DNA of 64,000 nucleotides from Fragum whitleyi (taxonomy: Eukaryota > Mollusca > Bivalvia > Cardiida > Cardiidae). A model generated the notes under the pieces. It saw only the letters and a list, made by a program, of their open reading frames with translations. It was not told where the DNA came from and made no database searches. The first letter of the stretch is position 1. Every line of letters starts with the position of its first letter. A program made the translations under genes and the position numbers. Positions 1 through 9,177 of the stretch are shown in pieces. The stretch covers positions 48,874,854-48,938,853 of the forward strand of contig OX411551.1 of NCBI GenBank assembly GCA_948146395.1, in the 5' to 3' direction.

Positions 1-920
1 CAAGTTTCAAGCAAATTGCTTTGGTAAAACTATAAATATCACAAAAGCTTTTGAATGATGCTGCAATATACACCATGGCTATGGACATATGGGTTATTTC
101 GGAATATAGCTGAGCTAATAGTTGAATTGTATAAGTATAAACAACACAGAATATCTTGATTTACTTAAATCTTTTTATTTAGCAACCTTATTGTATCAAG
201 CAACTTGAATTTAGATTTAACAATCCAATTATGGGTCATTTTTTGCTGTGTTAAAAATTGCAAGTGTTTATACCCCCTGTATAGGCACTTGTCATTTTTT
301 AACCTATTATCCATATTTGAAATTGATTTCTGAGCTGGGATGAATAAAGGTATTATAGGTTTAGATCAGACTTGAAATTTTTTCAGCTGATCTGTATCTG
401 TGCTACCTTCTTGAACTAAAAATACATGATAAGACTGAGAAGGTATCATCTTAGTCAGTAAAATGCTAAGGATACATGAGCCTGTTTAACTCTAAAGATA
501 CATTGATAAAAAAAGAAGACAATATGTTCTATATCTTCTTATTTTAAAAAAAAACTTGCAAAGCTACAGATAAAGGGAGTACTTGGTTTTAAGATCAAAG
601 TATTTCAAAAGTAAAAACACAAAATATTTGTTGTTGGTAGTCAACAAAATCTTTGAAAATGTTTCATCCTTAAAATTTTAATGTAGTTTCAATTGGAGGC
701 TTCCTCTCTGGATGCTTTTTAGCTATATTTGAATGAAGTTTTTTCTATGCAACATTTTTAATCACTGTTTGAGAATAGGCTGATTACTGTCAAAACCTTT
801 TTGCAATTGGCTTATTTTTCATTCTTAAATGACAATTTTACCTTTTTGTATGAGAAATGCCCCTCCTGAATAACCAATCAATTTATTTCGTATGGTTCCC
901 AGCTAGTCATTTTTGTGAGA
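1..920. other. Non-coding AT-rich flank
   Basis: No credible gene is visible; all open stretches are short and patternless. A weak inverted repeat around 251-303 brackets a 'tataggcacttg' core that recurs near 49868-49910, so this is probably old repeat-derived DNA. Confidence 0.5.
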
Positions 921-1130
921 TATATGTGACCTGTCACACAAAAAGGGACCATCTGGGAAGTGCGTAAAGTCATGACCCTAGTCAGACTGTACGGCATGTG
1001 CAGACTGACCAGGGTTGAAACTTTTTGCAGTGTGCTTATTTTCTGAATCCTGAATGTTAAATCCACCTTACAGTGAAAGAATTTTACAGAGTTCCCAGAT
1101 GGTCCCTTTTTGTGTGATGGTTCACATATA
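921..1130. mobile_element. Palindromic MITE, copy 1
   Basis: The arms 921-958 and 1093-1130 are inverted repeats of 38 bp with about three mismatches, built on 'gtgacctgtcacac' and 'aaaagggaccatctggga'. They start and end in TATA, which fits a TA target. The 130-bp centre has no coding capacity. A diverged second copy lies at 50432-50694, so this is a dispersed family and not a chance hairpin. Confidence 0.75.
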
Positions 1131-1436
1131 ATTTAGCAACTTGAAAATATGTTCTAGCCTCTGAAATTTTATAGTCAAGGGACTCAAAAATTTCAAAGGC
1201 CAAAACAATATCTGTGACACATTATAAGTACTGGAGTATCTTGCTAAGTGACCTATCAAGAGCTGTAAATTTGATCAAATGTGTAAAACTAGCATTTTTC
1301 CCAAATGATTAAAACCATTGTGAAATTAGTATCTATTTCATTACTTTAAAGAATAAGAGTTGACAAGATAAAATTATTCTAACGAAATGATTTTGTTGTT
1401 TTATATTCAAATTTAACAAGAGGTGTTGGTAAAACA
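1131..1436. other. Non-coding spacer
   Basis: AT-rich sequence between the MITE and the next repeat. I see no reading frame, RNA gene or repeat boundary in it. Confidence 0.45.
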
Positions 1437-1598
1437 TTTATGCCCCCCCCATAAAAGCAGGTTAATAGCCTATTCTTTGTCAATCAACAAAGGCAATAAC
1501 TCTCAAATATGATGAGTAGAGTTATGGTTCTTGTGCACTGCACTTTTTCTCAATGAGATCTATCCATCTGTGAAGTTTCATGATTCTAGCTTGCATAC
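1437..1598. repeat. Left half of a 'tgccccc' repeat split by the LTR element
   Basis: It begins with 'tatgcccccccc' and includes 'gtttcatgattctagcttgcatac', the type of text also seen at 47105-47870. The matching right end 'aggggcata' lies beyond the 3' LTR near 12552-12561. The retrotransposon therefore inserted inside an older repeat. Confidence 0.5.
1595..1598. repeat. Target-site duplication, left copy (ATAC)
   Basis: ATAC directly precedes the 5' LTR, and the same four bases follow the 3' LTR at 12479-12482. A fifth base does not match, so the duplication reads as 4 bp. Confidence 0.6.
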
Positions 1599-2149
1599 TG
1601 TAGGGTCCCAACCTTACCTTGTCTAGAGTTCATATTTATTGATTATCATTTTCATCTATTCGTGTTGAAATGAAAGTCGACTGTGTGTGAATACTCGTGT
1701 GTCATACGGTATACGAGATTTACACACCATTTTTCCACTCATTTATGCGTTTAATCATGTCAGCCGGTCATTTTAAAAGCTTGCCCAGTTAGAATTTAAT
1801 TACAATTGGTCAAATGAGTCGTCTGTGTACGTTGTCATGTCCAATTGCCCTCGTATTCGCTATTTGATAGATTGAAGACACGCGCTTCCGTGTCTTTGTC
1901 AGCCATTTTAGTTTACCCGGTGCAGTAGTAAATTTCTCCCTAGCAACCCTTAGGACGCTGAATTTCAACCGCCTTCTGGTCAAAACAACAAATTTCACCA
2001 TGAAACGGTCTTATTCGGTACGGAAAATGCCGATTCAGCATTTAATTTTCCTTTTACCATAATGTTTTATACATTTTAAGTTACATTCCCGATTGTTATA
2101 GAATTTAACCTCGAGAGATGGTTGCTAGTACACAGTTATTTTTAGTGCG

Positions 2150-2201
2150 CATTCGATTAGCCAATCGAATGGCGCTGTGTACGCAAATTATTTTTGCGTA
2201 C
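2150..2201 (+). promoter_or_regulatory. Two adjacent dyads in U3, one holding a CCAAT box
   Basis: The first dyad, 2150-2171, has arms CATTCGATT and AATCGAATG with CCAAT at 2161-2165. The second, 2179-2201, has arms GTACGCAAA and TTTGCGTAC. They lie 60-110 bp upstream of the TATA-like box and are repeated at 11880-11931. Their position suggests protein-binding sites for the LTR promoter; this is inference. Confidence 0.45.
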
Positions 2202-2262
2202 GGTCAAGGTCCGCAAAACTTTTCTGTGGGTACGCGTTATTTATTTGTGCACCCCAGATTTG

Positions 2263-2270
2263 TATAAATA
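2263..2270 (+). promoter_or_regulatory. LTR TATA box
   Basis: TATAAATA about 670 bp into the LTR. Transcription would be expected to start about 30 bp downstream. The same box is at 11993-12000 in the 3' LTR. Confidence 0.55.
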
Positions 2271-2607
2271 CCCCCGAGTTCTTGTAGTCGAGGTCTCCAC
2301 TCACCAACAAAATTTTAGAGGGCAACCCCTTTTCGGCCACAGCAGAAATTCATTGTAATTTAAGAGAATAGATCTAGGAGCTTTATCAATAACAATTCAG
2401 AAGTCAACTGTTGAAACCCTAACTCTTCACGGTTAGCATATAGAATCTATATCAAATTTAATTGTCGAATCCCTGACCTGAGCTGACAGATTCGGTTGTT
2501 TGAAATACCGTCGTTGACTTTCGTTTCGACACGAACCAGCATCAAATATCGATCGAGAAACCATTCATTTTAACCCTGAGTCAACCAAGTCGAATTATCA
2601 ACCGTAA

Positions 2608-2613
2608 AATAAA
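2608..2613 (+). terminator. LTR polyadenylation signal
   Basis: AATAAA about 340 bp downstream of the TATA-like box. In the 3' LTR (12338-12343) it would end the genomic RNA; a GT/T-rich stretch (TCGGATGTTTTTTG) follows. Confidence 0.5.
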
Positions 2614-2750
2614 CTCGGATGTTTTTTGTTTTACGTCGTCTTTAGTTATTTATTTTAGCCCTCGGAGACCAGCTTTTGTTCAACTTTTATTTTCGTTAAT
2701 CCTGACAAGTTTTTTTTTTGGAAGGTTGCAAGTAGCCTGCGCGCAACATA

Positions 2751-3753
2751 TCCTCGTGGTATGGGTTTTCGTCCTAATAACAATTTTTCATTAGCATTTT
2801 TATTCAAACTTTTATAATTAGATTATTCGTGCATAAATATTTAAAACATTATCTTTTTTTATGATTCTCATGTTTTTTGATTCAATTTATTTAGTATGAT
2901 AGGTTTTTATCCTGTTTGAATTTTTACAACAATTTTGTTTACGCAAATTAGCGGCATATGTTTTCGACCTATTGAAGAAATAAGCCACTGATGAAGAAGG
3001 ACACAAGAATAAACAGTGCAAATCAGCTTTTTTTGAAATCAGATTTCTGATCTCATAGTCTATCTATAATTCTCCTTATCTAGACAGATTACAAGTTTAC
3101 AGTTACAGATAGAAAAATGCTATTGAAGTTTAATATTCATGTACCTGAAAATCTGCTAACCATATAGTACAATTACAAAAACACTTTATTAGATTGTAAT
3201 ATTTAGTTTATCCATATATTTTTGAACTTATTAAAACTCATAATAACACAAATATTTATTTATCACAAGCTTCAGTGGTCAAAAATTGTAAAAGTTAAAA
3301 TATACTTGCTACAAATATTTGCTTAATTAAGTCTTCTGAGAAAAGACTAATGGAAAAATATAAGAAGCATGCCATTTTCAAACTGAAAATTTAAGTGTTT
3401 ATACTAGCAGCAACCACATAACAGTCACTTGGCAATGAAAGAAGATATCAAATCACCACATGACATGCTTTGTTTTTACTTGGCCCTTCTAAATTTTCTC
3501 ATATTGAAGATTTACAAAACTTATAAAAGTGACTTAAGAAAATCTAATGAAAAGGGAGGTGCTTACTTCCAAAAAATATTTTAGCTATTTAGGTTTATCA
3601 TGGACATGTTTTGTAATTTGGGTTTAAAAGCTATGATTTTAAACTAAATTTTGACACCTAAATTGATATACCAATACATCAAATATGCATGAAATAAAGA
3701 AAAAATGAAATAGGTCGAAAACATATGACGGACGAAAACATATACCACTACGA
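2751..3753. mobile_element. TIR DNA transposon inserted between 5' LTR and PBS
   Basis: Bases 2751-2774 and 3730-3753 are inverted repeats matching at 20 of 24 positions. They are flanked by TA at 2749-2750 and 3754-3755. A second inverted pair, 2955-2973 and 3709-3727, matches perfectly over 19 bp and resembles the outer arms, which suggests a nested related insertion or subterminal repeats. The interior encodes nothing, so it is non-autonomous. Removing the insert would put the LTR end next to the PBS-like motif. The 3' LTR has no such insert after its end. Confidence 0.75.
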
Positions 3754-3760
3754 TAATTTT

Positions 3761-3779
3761 TGGTGTCAGAAGTGGGATC
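3761..3779 (+). promoter_or_regulatory. Probable primer-binding site of the LTR element
   Basis: TGGTGTCAGAAGTGGGATC is the type of sequence that directly follows the 5' LTR in many gypsy elements (TGG pairs with the tRNA CCA end). It now lies 1 kb from the LTR because of the 2751-3753 insertion. I did not identify the primer tRNA. Confidence 0.55.
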
Positions 3780-3841
3780 TCATTAAATACAGAGATCCAG
3801 CGATACGAACCGCACGTTTTGGACATAATCAGACAATAGAC

Positions 3842-5326
3842 ATGGATCAGCCTGGATCATCTTATGACGACGGGGAAGTTTTCTTTAGACGGCCGAGTTA
3901 TAGGACAGTTGACGAAATAGGGAGGTGTCATAGAGATGACAGTCCTGCGCGGTCGTCGTTTAGTGACGACCATGATCAGTCTGCATTGAATACTGATTCC
4001 GAGACTTTTGCAAACGGTGGCCAGCAGCACAGAAAGTTAAATGCAGTTGGAGATAGGGTCGAAGACCCTACCTCGCAAACACAACTACTTAATAGTATTT
4101 CTGGTGTTCTTCAGGAAGTCGTGTCAGAACTGAAAAGTCTAAAACAGGTCGGCCATGGTAGTAGTAAGGTAGGGGCCGCGGTGCATTCAAGTGCATTGCG
4201 CGATGGGCCTATCAACGATCTCAGAGCTGGTGACGGTTATGGTGAAAATGCAAATAGACCTATGCCTCAGCAACCGTATTCGATCTTAAATGTTAATCAA
4301 AACCAGCAGGATGGCCATATGAATGGGCCGCACGCTGAGTATGGTAGAGTAAGGCAAGGCTACATAGACCACTCGCCAGGCCACAGACATGGAGATCATT
4401 TTTACACCAGACCCAGAGCGTACGATGCACGCCCGAGGATTGGCGAGAGTATCAGGTTGCCTTCATTTACAGGTAGAGAGGACTGGTCAGTTTGGTTAGC
4501 CAGATTCGAGGCAATAGCTGAGAGGCATGGTTGGAGTGAAGAGGACAAACTTGATCATCTATTACCCCGGATTGAGGGCCAGGCTGCTGATTTTTTGTTT
4601 GGACAGCTGCCAAAAACGACACTAAATAGTTACGACGATCTTGTGCATGAGATGCAGACTCGCTTCAAAGTAATTGAAACATCAAGAGCTTTTGCCACTA
4701 AGTTCAGCAGGCGTGTTCAGAGGATAGGCGAGACAGCTGAGGATTTTGCGGCAGATTTGAAAATGCTTTATGACAAGGCCCATGGATATAGGGACAGAAG
4801 GACAAGAGAGGAAGATCTAGTGCAAAAGTTTCTTGATGGCCTTAGAGATGAAGATATAAGATTTGAAATCGAATTCCACAAAGAACCCCAGACCATTGAT
4901 GAAGCTGTTTACCATGTAGTAAATTTCATCCAAACTAGGGGCAGCACAGAAAAGGATAAAAGAGCGAAACAAACTAGAACGGTTCAATTTCAAGAAGAAA
5001 ATGACAACTGCAGCATCCAGAGTATAAGCCGTTTACCACAGAAGGAGTTAGGGTTGACTGAATCCCTTGTCAACACAGATCAGACCTTGTTGCTAACAAA
5101 GATATTAGAGCGGTTGGAGAAACTTGAGGCAGCTAATAAACCGAGAAACTGGGACAACAAAAGCAAATCTGATAAAGAGTGTTACAACTGCCATGCGTTA
5201 GGTCACTTTGCGAGAGAGTGCCCTGAAGAGGATAGAAGAGCCAAGAAGGGTAAAAACAAAAGCCAAGCAGAGAACACTTTAAACTACCAAGGACCAACCC
5301 AAGTGGCCAGGGAAAGGTCCCAGTAA
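3842..5326 (+). CDS. gag: Gag polyprotein of the LTR retrotransposon
   Basis: Structural protein that would form the particle packaging the element RNA. The frame is open from ATG 3725, but that ATG comes from the inserted transposon arm and the frame then reads through the PBS. I prefer ATG 3842 (MDQPGSS), giving 494 aa. The N-terminal third is charged and low in complexity. The central part (around 4440-4940, with LPSFTGREDWSVWLARFE) resembles the retrotransposon gag domain. A CCHC zinc knuckle, C-X2-C-X4-H-X4-C (CYNCHALGHFAREC), starts at 5180. The TAA at 5324-5326 lies just past a TTTAAAC slippery heptamer, so pol is probably made as a -1 frameshift fusion. The frame has no internal stops. 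Confidence 0.85.
   Translation: MDQPGSSYDDGEVFFRRPSYRTVDEIGRCHRDDSPARSSFSDDHDQSALNTDSETFANGGQQHRKLNAVGDRVEDPTSQTQLLNSISGVLQEVVSELKSLKQVGHGSSKVGAAVHSSALRDGPINDLRAGDGYGENANRPMPQQPYSILNVNQNQQDGHMNGPHAEYGRVRQGYIDHSPGHRHGDHFYTRPRAYDARPRIGESIRLPSFTGREDWSVWLARFEAIAERHGWSEEDKLDHLLPRIEGQAADFLFGQLPKTTLNSYDDLVHEMQTRFKVIETSRAFATKFSRRVQRIGETAEDFAADLKMLYDKAHGYRDRRTREEDLVQKFLDGLRDEDIRFEIEFHKEPQTIDEAVYHVVNFIQTRGSTEKDKRAKQTRTVQFQEENDNCSIQSISRLPQKELGLTESLVNTDQTLLLTKILERLEKLEAANKPRNWDNKSKSDKECYNCHALGHFARECPEEDRRAKKGKNKSQAENTLNYQGPTQVARERSQ
5278..5320 (+). promoter_or_regulatory. -1 ribosomal frameshift site (TTTAAAC plus stem)
   Basis: The heptamer TTTAAAC at 5278-5284 is phased as T TTA AAC in the gag frame, the X XXY YYZ arrangement that permits -1 slippage. 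The pol frame is exactly -1 to gag and open across this point. Six bases downstream, GGACC (5291-5295) can pair with GGTCC (5316-5320), with an inner CCC/GGG pairing. The ribosome pausing role is inference; the phase and frames are read directly. Confidence 0.7.
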
Positions 5327-6747
5327 GCTCAAACGGCCACAAGGAGAACCAGGGCGAAGTTTTGGAGGGTCAGAGTCAAGGGCAGAAGGTGAACCTGAAT
5401 GACGGGGTATATGTAAAGGGTGAGATAGAAGGCTTGAAAATCACGTTCACAGCCGATACAGGTGCAGCTAGGTCGGTGCTGTCAACAAGGGTGTTTGAGA
5501 GGCTAGAGAAAGAGAGAAGACCGGAGCTGAGGAGATCATGCAATCTTCGAGGAGCGAATGGGGCGCCCATTAGGGAGATTGGCAAGGGCGATTTCAAGAT
5601 GCTTCTAGGGTCTTATGAGCTAGTCCAAGAGTTTGTAGTTGCCGATATTGAGGATGATGCACTGTTAGGCTTCGATGTTTTGATGGGCAGTGAAAAGGGT
5701 CCTGCAGACATATTGCTGAGCAAAGGTATGATTGTCTTAGATGGAGTCAGGATTCCTTGTTTTCAGGTGGGTCGAAGAAACAGGTCCAGGCGGGTTACAG
5801 TTGCGGATGATGTCACTATTCCTGGGCAAACTGAGGCCGTCATTGATGTTTACATTGAAAGGGAAGAATTTGATGACCTGACAAAGAATTCCGAGTATTT
5901 AGTAGAACCAGCTCAACTGTTTAAAGAGAAGTATAATCTTGTCATGGCTACCACACTTGTTGATTTAAACAAAGGTCCTACATGCAAAGTGAGAGTCCTT
6001 AACCCTTTCCCTATAGAAGCGACACTGAGGCAGCATGCGTATGTTGGCAATGCTGAGCAAATAGAAAAGATAGTAAGTGTGCTTGCAGAAAGGGAGAATG
6101 AAGGGGAAGATAGCTGTAATGAGTGGATCAGGCGAATCGGTACGACCAATTGGAAAGGTCCAAGTGAGTCCCGTCTTAATGCCACGAGAAAGGGTTGGGA
6201 GCCTCTGGTACCAGATCACCTAAAGACTCTGTATGAGAAGTCGACTACAGGTAAAAGTGACTATGAGAAGAGAGCAGTGGCCTCTCTGTTGAGCAAGTAT
6301 GGAGAAACTTTCTCAAAAGATGAATGGGATATCGGGCTGACTAGTTTGACTGAGCACAGTATTGACACTGGTCATGCCACACCGATCAAACAAAGGCCAA
6401 GGCGAGTTCCACTAGCATACGCAGCAGAAGAAAAGTCAGCAATAGACGATCTGATGAAGAAGGGTGTCATTCAAAAGAGTACATCCCCCTGGGCGAGCCC
6501 GATAGTGTTCGTTCGAAAGAAGTCCGGATCCTTGAGACCCTGCATTGATTATAGGAAGGTGAATGCCCTTGTCAAACCAGACGGTTTTCCTCTCCCCAGG
6601 ATTCAGGATTGTCTGGATGCCGTTGGCGGAATGAGTCTGTTCAGTTCGTTTGACCTAACAAGTGGCTATTTTCAAATCCCCCTAAAGAAAGAGGATGTTC
6701 CAAAGACAGCGTTTACATGCAAATACGGTCTTTTTGAGATGACATGA
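5278..6747 (+). CDS. pol: Pol part 1: aspartic protease and N-terminal half of RT
   Basis: This frame is -1 to gag and has no ATG near its start, so it is probably expressed by frameshifting. An aspartic protease active site, ADTGAARS, lies at about 5452-5475. Reverse transcriptase begins near 6355. Recognisable RT features are the SPWASPIVFV and RPCIDYRKVN region and the first catalytic aspartate in FDLTSGYFQIPL (about 6650-6685). The frame is stopped by TGA at 6745-6747, directly before the conserved MPFGL motif. That position usually holds an arginine in this family, so a CGA-to-TGA change by CpG decay is likely. As written, this copy cannot make full RT without read-through. Confidence 0.88.
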   Translation, partial: FKLPRTNPSGQGKVPVSSNGHKENQGEVLEGQSQGQKVNLNDGVYVKGEIEGLKITFTADTGAARSVLSTRVFERLEKERRPELRRSCNLRGANGAPIREIGKGDFKMLLGSYELVQEFVVADIEDDALLGFDVLMGSEKGPADILLSKGMIVLDGVRIPCFQVGRRNRSRRVTVADDVTIPGQTEAVIDVYIEREEFDDLTKNSEYLVEPAQLFKEKYNLVMATTLVDLNKGPTCKVRVLNPFPIEATLRQHAYVGNAEQIEKIVSVLAERENEGEDSCNEWIRRIGTTNWKGPSESRLNATRKGWEPLVPDHLKTLYEKSTTGKSDYEKRAVASLLSKYGETFSKDEWDIGLTSLTEHSIDTGHATPIKQRPRRVPLAYAAEEKSAIDDLMKKGVIQKSTSPWASPIVFVRKKSGSLRPCIDYRKVNALVKPDGFPLPRIQDCLDAVGGMSLFSSFDLTSGYFQIPLKKEDVPKTAFTCKYGLFEMT

Positions 6748-7632
6748 ATGCCTTTTGGTTTGAACAATAGCAGCGGGACATTTCAGCGTACAATGGAACT
6801 AGCTTTGCAGGGGCTACAATGGCAGACTTGTCTGGTCTACATAGATGACATCATAGTGTATGGGGCAAGTTTCGAGGAGCATATCGAACGAGTTGATGAA
6901 GTGCTTGATAGGATCAAACAAGCAGGACTGAAGCTAAAACCTGACAAATGTCATCTTCTACAAACCGAGGTAGTATTCTTAGGCCATATTGTGTCCAAGG
7001 AAGGTGTTCGTCCTGACCCGAGCAATGTTGAGAAGGTATCGAATTGGCCAACACCAGTCAACCCGAAGCAAGTTAAGCAATTTGTAGTAACAGCCTCATA
7101 CTACAGACGCTTCATCAAGGATTTTGCCAAAGCAGCTCGTCCTCTGACAGAGTTGACAAAAAAGGATGCGAATTTCACATGGACAAGCAAGTGTGAAGAG
7201 GCATTTGAAACTCTTAAGAGGGAACTTACAAGCACCCAAGTGATGGGGTATCCACTTAATGATGGTGGTACATTCTACCTTGACGTAGATGCTTCTGGAG
7301 TCGGGATAGGAGGAGTACTTTCGCAAATGCAATCTGGACAGGAACGAGTATTGGCCTATGCTAGTAGATCACTCAACAAAGCTGAGCGCAACTACTGTGT
7401 CACAGAGCGCGAGTTACTAGCAGTGGTGTTCTTTGTGCAGTATTTCAGGCAGTACTTACTTGGTAGAAAGTTTGTTGTCAGGAGTGATCATCAAGCCCTT
7501 GTTTGGTTATTCAGCTTAAAAGAGCCGAATGGTAAAATTGCTCGCTGGATAGAAATTCTAGCACCATACGATTTCTGCGTCGAGTACCGGCCTGGAAAGC
7601 AGCAACCCCATTGTGATGCCCTTTCCAGGTGA
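6748..7632 (+). CDS. pol: Pol part 2: RT palm/thumb and RNase H
   Basis: Same frame as the upstream piece and continuous with it apart from the TGA. It opens with MPFGLNN, followed by the YIDD catalytic box at 6838-6849 and the LGHIVS and YYRRFI connection motifs. RNase H follows from about 7240, with catalytic acidic residues visible in YLDVDASG, TERELLAV and VRSDHQAL. It ends ...CDALSR and a second TGA at 7630-7632, where related elements read on into a spacer before integrase. The order RT-RNaseH before integrase places the element in Ty3/gypsy. Confidence 0.88.
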   Translation: MPFGLNNSSGTFQRTMELALQGLQWQTCLVYIDDIIVYGASFEEHIERVDEVLDRIKQAGLKLKPDKCHLLQTEVVFLGHIVSKEGVRPDPSNVEKVSNWPTPVNPKQVKQFVVTASYYRRFIKDFAKAARPLTELTKKDANFTWTSKCEEAFETLKRELTSTQVMGYPLNDGGTFYLDVDASGVGIGGVLSQMQSGQERVLAYASRSLNKAERNYCVTERELLAVVFFVQYFRQYLLGRKFVVRSDHQALVWLFSLKEPNGKIARWIEILAPYDFCVEYRPGKQQPHCDALSR

Positions 7633-9177
7633 AGCAGTCCAAAAGATTGTGAATGCAGCAAAGTAGACATGGCAGAACCTCTCAAGTGTGGACCATGTCA
7701 GAAATGCAAAAGAAGAGCTGAAATCATGGTTCTTGAACAGAAGGGCATGCGGGCTGAAAACAGCATAGAAGATGTGGATCAGAAGACAGAAGAGATCCAA
7801 GTAAGGGAGATTGGCGGTCCTTCAACAAGTGGTGGAATAGATTGGGGTGTAAATGGGATGATGTCAATAGCTAAAGATGTGCGAAAGAGTCAGATGGCGG
7901 ATGAAGAAATTAGAATGGTTTTAGAGTCAAAAGAGAAGGGTGTGAAACCTCTCAAAGAACAGTTGGAGGTAGAAAGCCCGGCAACAAGGCACTATTTTCT
8001 GTTATGGGACAATCTTAAAGTTGTAGATGGAGTTCTTATGAAAGAATTTTCATGGCGTAATGGCACAGGAACCATTGGCCAGATAGTCATTCCAAGAGAC
8101 CTTAGAAGAGAAATCCTTAAGCAGATGCATGACGGAGCCCTATCAGGTCATATGGGGACAAAGAAGACCAAGGCAAAGGTAAGCCAGCGCTACTATTGGT
8201 TCAAAATGAAAGAGGACATCAAGATTTTCATCCGCCAATGTGATACCTGCGCCAGGGACAAAAGGCCAGCGAGGACACCAAGGGCCCCTATGGGTTCGGT
8301 TAGAACTGGAGCTCCGTGGGATGTACTAGCTACGGACTACCTGGGTCCTTTTCCGATAACGAAGAAAGGCAATCGGTATATCCTTGTCCTCACCGACCAC
8401 TTTTCGAAGTATGTTGAAGTGATTCCAGTCCCCGATCTGACAGCTGAAACTTGTGCAAATAGGATCATTAACGAATTCATTAGTAGATGGGGGTGTCCGC
8501 TTTCTATCTTGAGTGACCAGGGTAGAACCTATGAAAGCAAAGTTTTTAAAGAGCTCTGCAGAATGTTAGAAATAAAGAAGCTTAGAACGAGTGTAAGAAA
8601 TCCACGATGTAACGGACAGGCGGAGAGGTTCAACCAGACATTGCTGAAGATGTTACGAGCGTACTTGAAGGGGGAGCAAGAGAATTGGGACATGAACCTT
8701 GGATGTCTCGCAGGCGCTTATAGGGCCACACCCAATGAAGCAACCAAGTTAAGCCCAAATCTTATGACTCTTGGTAGGGAGGTTAGACTGCCAGCTGAGC
8801 TTGTATTTGGATCTGTTGTAGACAAGGCTAAGACTCATGTGACCAATTATGGCAACTATGTAGATGGTATCCGGGAGAGGCTAAATATGGCTCATTCTGT
8901 GGCCAGGAAACATCTCAAGTCATCATGTGAACGGAGCAAGGCTGTTTACGACAAGAAAATGTTGTTTCATCATTATGAAGTTGGCGATGTTGTTTGGTGT
9001 CTGTCCGAAACCCGCAAAGTAGGGGAATCACCAAAATTGGTACCTGCTTACGAAGGGCCATGCTTGGTTTTCCAGAAGATTTCCCCGATGACGTTTGTGA
9101 TCAAGACAAATAATGGATTGTCAGAGCGAGTTGTGCATCACAACAAACTCAAAATGTATGAGGGAGTTTTCAATTGA
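7633..9177 (+). CDS. pol: Pol part 3: integrase
   Basis: Open in the same frame as the rest of pol, so it is the C-terminal part of the polyprotein and not a separate gene; the first ATG is at 7669. A variable spacer leads into an HHCC zinc-binding domain (HDGALSGH ... CDTC, about 8125-8260). The DDE catalytic core shows D in ATDYLG (about 8330), D in SDQGR (about 8510) and E in GQAERFN (about 8620). The C-terminal domain carries a GPY/F-like segment (VPAYEGPCLV). No chromodomain is evident. It ends at TGA 9175-9177. Apart from the two upstream TGAs the frame is undamaged. Confidence 0.9.
   Translation, partial: SSPKDCECSKVDMAEPLKCGPCQKCKRRAEIMVLEQKGMRAENSIEDVDQKTEEIQVREIGGPSTSGGIDWGVNGMMSIAKDVRKSQMADEEIRMVLESKEKGVKPLKEQLEVESPATRHYFLLWDNLKVVDGVLMKEFSWRNGTGTIGQIVIPRDLRREILKQMHDGALSGHMGTKKTKAKVSQRYYWFKMKEDIKIFIRQCDTCARDKRPARTPRAPMGSVRTGAPWDVLATDYLGPFPITKKGNRYILVLTDHFSKYVEVIPVPDLTAETCANRIINEFISRWGCPLSILSDQGRTYESKVFKELCRMLEIKKLRTSVRNPRCNGQAERFNQTLLKMLRAYLKGEQENWDMNLGCLAGAYRATPNEATKLSPNLMTLGREVRLPAELVFGSVVDKAKTHVTNYGNYVDGIRERLNMAHSVARKHLKSSCERSKAVYDKKMLFHHYEVGDVVWCLSETRKVGESPKLVPAYEGPCLVFQKISPMTFVIKTNNGLSERVVHHNKLKMYEGVFN

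Larger units (their letters stand above)
1599..2748 (+). repeat. 5' LTR (1,150 bp)
   Basis: Starts TGTAGGGTCC and ends in CA; identical to 11329-12478 except at three positions. It contains two dyads, a TATA-like box and an AATAAA signal, so U3, R and U5 can be placed roughly. Short frames on its minus strand (for example 1810-2001) appear identically in both LTRs and are not genes. Confidence 0.93.

Noticed and set aside
1810..2001. 63-codon minus-strand frame in the LTR (again at 11540-11731)
   Set aside because: It is identical because the LTRs are identical; no domain, and it lies inside U3.
2756..2775. Primer-binding site right after the 5' LTR ('tggtatgggttttcg')
   Set aside because: This is the left arm of the inserted TIR transposon; a better PBS lies after the insert at 3761.
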